A DNA stretch of 7,981 nucleotides from Bacteroidota bacterium (GTDB lineage: Bacteria > Bacteroidota > Ignavibacteria > Ignavibacteriales > Melioribacteraceae), in NCBI GenBank assembly GCA_023381535.1, contig JAMCSN010000308.1, positions 1 through 7,981 on the forward strand, in the 5' to 3' direction. Within the stretch, counting starts at the first letter, position 1; every line of letters starts with the position of its first letter. The notes under the pieces were generated by a model. That model saw only the letters and a program-made list of their open reading frames with translations. It searched no databases and was not told the DNA's origin. The position numbers were made by a program, and so were the translations under genes. Of this stretch, positions 5,650 through 7,981 are shown piece after piece.

Positions 5650-5811
5650 GCACTTCCTCTTAGAATATTGAATGGATTTATTTTGTGTTAATGAGTTGTC
5701 CTCATACAGATATATTAAACTGGCCCGCATACCCCTTTTTAGAAGCCGGGTTTTGTTCAAAGGCTAGACTAAATAATCCAGTAATATTTAAATCAATTTA
5801 AATTTATAAAA
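5650..5811. other. A/T-rich intergenic region between peptidase and barrel protein genes
   Basis: These 162 bases hold two copies of the 8-bp palindrome ATTTAAAT (5786-5793 and 5796-5803) separated by two bases, just after the stop of the peptidase gene. I see no convincing terminator T-run. A TATATCTG on the minus strand resembles a -7 box but has no TTG at the right distance, so no promoter is called. No heptamer array is present here, unlike the other intergenic regions on the left. Confidence 0.45.
5655..5659 (-). promoter_or_regulatory. Shine-Dalgarno sequence that decides the barrel protein start
   Basis: On the minus strand GAGGA ends five bases before the ATG at 5649-5647, which opens directly into a textbook signal peptide. 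The upstream alternative start at 5760 encodes a charged, non-signal leader. Confidence 0.7.
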
Positions 5812-7981
5812 TCACTTAATCAAAATCATCTTTCTGGTTTGAACAAAACTTTGTCCTGAGCCATGCGAAGGATCGACTGCAACGATTCTGTAGAAATAAA
5901 CACCGCTGGATAATTGAGAATTCATAATTGAGAATTGAGAATTGTGCGTGCCGGCAGTTTGAAATTCGTCAACCAAAGTTTCAACCTCTTTTCCGAGTAT
6001 GTCGTAAACTTTTAACGTAACGTGGCTGCTCGTTGGAAGCTGATAACTAATGTTTGTGCTCGGATTAAATGGATTGGGATAGTTTTGAGCTAAACTGTAA
6101 GACGTTGGTGTTAATTCAACCACTTGGTTAACTCCGGTCGTACCTCCTACGGTAACGTATGCGCGAATCAACGCTGCCCAAGAATAATTTGTGTGTCCCG
6201 AAACACCATAGTAGACCCATTTATTTGAACTCGCTGAATAAAAAATCGTGTGTTCCGTTCCAGTGGAAGGCATGTAAGTTGACAAAACTTTGTTCACTGA
6301 TGTCGAAGTTCCTAAGAATGGAAACTCAACAACGAAAGATTTATCGGTAGAAATATTAGAGGAGCGAACATCAATTGTCGCCCAGTTTGGATATGGTTGA
6401 GGGTAAGGATATGTACCGGTTGGATCAATTACACTAGGCGCCGTGGTCAGTTTTGAAACGGCCGTAATATTCGCATAATTTTTTCCTCCAAGACGATTTG
6501 AATATCCCACATACTCAAGAATTTTCCCATCAATTGGTACTAAATTTCTAATCGCAACTCTAATATTTCTACCGATACCACCGGATACAGCATCAAACTG
6601 TACGGCAAGACTATCACCCGCAGTTTGACTTACATATCCAACTGGTTCTGTAGAATCATAGGCTAACTCAATAGTTTGTTTTTGAAACGTTCCAGTCGAA
6701 GTGTAGCTAAACTTGTATGGTCCAACAACAGCACTTTGATCAGTGACATAAACCATAAAAGTAACTTTGTTGTAAGCAGAGCCAAAATCCGGAACAGAGT
6801 AATCTTGACCGGAAATGAGATTTTCAATTACAGGCGCTCCATTTCCAAATTTGATAGCCTTCACTTTTATGAAAGCACTGTTCAGGTTAAAATTTATTTT
6901 CAAATTAGAACCTGACGAATAGGTAATGTATTGAGCTCCATATTGGTAAACAGAATCAGCATAGTTTGTTACGTTTGGATTTACATGCACCTTAGCTACT
7001 GCATTAGCCGCAGCAACGTTTGTATATCCATATCTTGAATTAACAGTTTTATCATTTAATATATTAGCTATAAACCAGTCCTCTAGTTCGTCCGAAAATC
7101 TTCTGCTGGTGGTTGGTACAACATTTTGAAACGCGTATGTGAGTCCGTTAATTCCAATCGAGGGTGCTTGGACTATTTTTTTTAGAATATCGACACCAAA
7201 TTGTTCATAAAGATAAACAGAATAGCGGGCCGCCCTGGCATAATCTGTTAAGACTTTTGTATTGTCACTACCGCGCCAATCAAATAAATAATGATTCGTT
7301 TCATTATTAAATGTATCCTGTGAACGCATTGGATAGCCGTTTACTACTTCCGCACACATTGACATAGATTCATTTACAAATGTCTGCTGATTTGGATTAT
7401 AATTGAAATGGATCATGTGCTGGAACTCGTGAGCTGTGGTCGCCATCCCTTTTTGTAATCCACTGGAATTCATCAAATCCGCCGGGTTTGCATCCAAGTA
7501 ATAGATTTCCGCAACATTGCTGTATGGTGCCCCTTGCGCTGGAGTATATTCATTGTAGCCGTAAAAATATCCAGCTGTATAACCGCCAGTTCCTTTATAT
7601 CCATCTCTAATATCAAGAATTAAAATTATGATTTTAGAATCGCCGTCAACATTAGGCGGAGTACCAAATGTATTAACATCATTTTGATAAATACCTTGGT
7701 TGGGATTAATTGATCCAGAAGGTGTCTTGGAATCAAATGCTATACGCACACTGTCAACTGCGCTTTGATTAACTCGAGAATTCCATAGTGAATCTTGGAC
7801 AAAAATATATGCGTTTGTTCCCACGGCTCTACAAGTAGAAACGACTTGATAAAATGCAGGACTTGCCCCAGTTCTTAAATCGCTTGCCCACCATGTATAT
7901 GTACTACCTACAGTAAAATTCCACGCAACTTTTTTCAATGACGGTTTTGCTTGAGGCAAAGTCCCCAAGTCAATATGGTTT
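5812..7981 (-). CDS. Secreted HExxH zinc metallopeptidase with type IX secretion sorting domain (N-terminus outside window)
   Basis: The frame is open from the right edge to a TGA at 5814-5812, with at least 722 residues visible. A TTG at 7968 could be mistaken for a start, but the frame continues upstream as NHID and no signal peptide is in view, so the gene is truncated by the window. The zinc-binding motif HEFQH is at 7431-7417, within TTAHEFQHMIHFNYN. Fifteen residues later comes FVNES, whose Glu (7371-7369) is a candidate third ligand; a second Glu follows in SMCAE. This pattern suggests a gluzincin-type peptidase, perhaps M30 (hyicolysin)-like; the exact family is uncertain. A region of about 300 residues of beta-rich sequence follows (roughly 6990-6120). 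The sorting domain covers 6117-5815, from QNYPNPFNPST to TRKMILIK. The protein should be exported by Sec, then by the type IX system, and act outside the cell. Two repeat elements lie inside its sorting domain (5852-5873, 5912-5946). Confidence 0.87.
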   Translation of the reverse strand, partial: NHIDLGTLPQAKPSLKKVAWNFTVGSTYTWWASDLRTGASPAFYQVVSTCRAVGTNAYIFVQDSLWNSRVNQSAVDSVRIAFDSKTPSGSINPNQGIYQNDVNTFGTPPNVDGDSKIIILILDIRDGYKGTGGYTAGYFYGYNEYTPAQGAPYSNVAEIYYLDANPADLMNSSGLQKGMATTAHEFQHMIHFNYNPNQQTFVNESMSMCAEVVNGYPMRSQDTFNNETNHYLFDWRGSDNTKVLTDYARAARYSVYLYEQFGVDILKKIVQAPSIGINGLTYAFQNVVPTTSRRFSDELEDWFIANILNDKTVNSRYGYTNVAAANAVAKVHVNPNVTNYADSVYQYGAQYITYSSGSNLKINFNLNSAFIKVKAIKFGNGAPVIENLISGQDYSVPDFGSAYNKVTFMVYVTDQSAVVGPYKFSYTSTGTFQKQTIELAYDSTEPVGYVSQTAGDSLAVQFDAVSGGIGRNIRVAIRNLVPIDGKILEYVGYSNRLGGKNYANITAVSKLTTAPSVIDPTGTYPYPQPYPNWATIDVRSSNISTDKSFVVEFPFLGTSTSVNKVLSTYMPSTGTEHTIFYSASSNKWVYYGVSGHTNYSWAALIRAYVTVGGTTGVNQVVELTPTSYSLAQNYPNPFNPSTNISYQLPTSSHVTLKVYDILGKEVETLVDEFQTAGTHNSQFSIMNSQLSSGVYFYRIVAVDPSHGSGQSFVQTRKMILIK
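5852..5873. repeat. 22-bp shared block in sorting domain, copy B
   Basis: This copy reads TGTCCTGAGC, then C, then ATGCGAAGGAT on the plus strand and matches copy A (1637-1658) at 21 of 22 positions. It encodes the DPSHGSGQ linker before the FVQTRKM end of the peptidase sorting domain. Confidence 0.55.
5912..5946. repeat. AATTGAG heptamer array (5 units) translated inside the peptidase sorting domain
   Basis: Five back-to-back 7-bp units occur: AATTGAG at 5912, 5926 and 5933, AATTCAT at 5919 and AATTGTG at 5940. Read on the minus strand they encode HNSQFSIMNSQL, placed just before the conserved SSGVYFYRI strand. Because three units equal seven codons, the peptide also shows a seven-residue period (NSQ..., NSQ...). 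The same unit occurs outside genes at 282-309. Confidence 0.85.

Noticed and set aside
5650..5760. Longer N-terminus of the barrel protein starting at 5760
   Set aside because: The extra 37 residues hide an excellent signal peptide that begins at 5649 behind a good GAGGA sequence.
5786..5803. Two ATTTAAAT palindromes as the peptidase terminator or an operator
   Set aside because: The stem would be all A/T with a two-base loop and no following T-run; in such A/T-rich sequence it may be chance.
7966..7968. TTG at 7968 as the start of the metallopeptidase
   Set aside because: The frame stays open to the window edge, no Shine-Dalgarno sequence is visible, and a secreted protein would need a signal peptide that is not present here.

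Overview
The window suggests a member of the Bacteroidota/Chlorobi assemblage, most likely an Ignavibacteria-like organism. Two long minus-strand proteins end in the same type IX secretion (Por) C-terminal sorting domain, with the NYPNPFNPST start, a SSGVYFYRI core and a QT(K/R)KMIL(L/I)K end that I associate with Ignavibacteria. A candidate promoter matches the Bacteroidota -33/-7 consensus (TTG-N19-TAnnTTTG). The organism assignment is inference from protein style, not from a marker gene.

Layout. Positions 1-279 (+) hold the C-terminal end of an NAD-dependent epimerase/dehydratase-like protein. Positions 280-460 are a repeat-packed intergenic region containing a candidate promoter. Positions 461-1507 (+) encode a complete deoxyhypusine-synthase-like protein, probably a polyamine enzyme. 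Positions 1508-1596 lie between convergent genes and are built almost wholly of 7-bp units arranged as an inverted repeat. On the minus strand, in transcription order from the right edge, come: a secreted HExxH metallopeptidase with a sorting domain (5812 to beyond 7981, N-terminus missing), an 8-stranded-type outer-membrane barrel protein (4981-5649), a small lipoprotein (4389-4796), and a large BNR/sortilin-like repeat protein with a sorting domain (1597-4380). The last two genes are tightly coupled, since the stop codon of the lipoprotein overlaps the Shine-Dalgarno sequence of the next gene.

The minus-strand genes form an envelope/secretion neighbourhood: two predicted cargos of the type IX system, one outer-membrane barrel and one lipoprotein. 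The plus-strand genes look like unrelated housekeeping or cell-surface carbohydrate genes.

The most striking signal is a set of short tandem heptanucleotide repeats (period 7 bp). They occur directly after two stop codons, around a promoter, and inside the coding sequence of both sorting domains, where they are translated in frame. In one sorting domain a small perfect palindrome is nested inside the heptamer array without breaking the frame. A further 22-bp near-identical block is shared by both domains and resembles a dispersed palindromic repeat. I see no RNA genes, CRISPR arrays, insertion sequences or defence systems.
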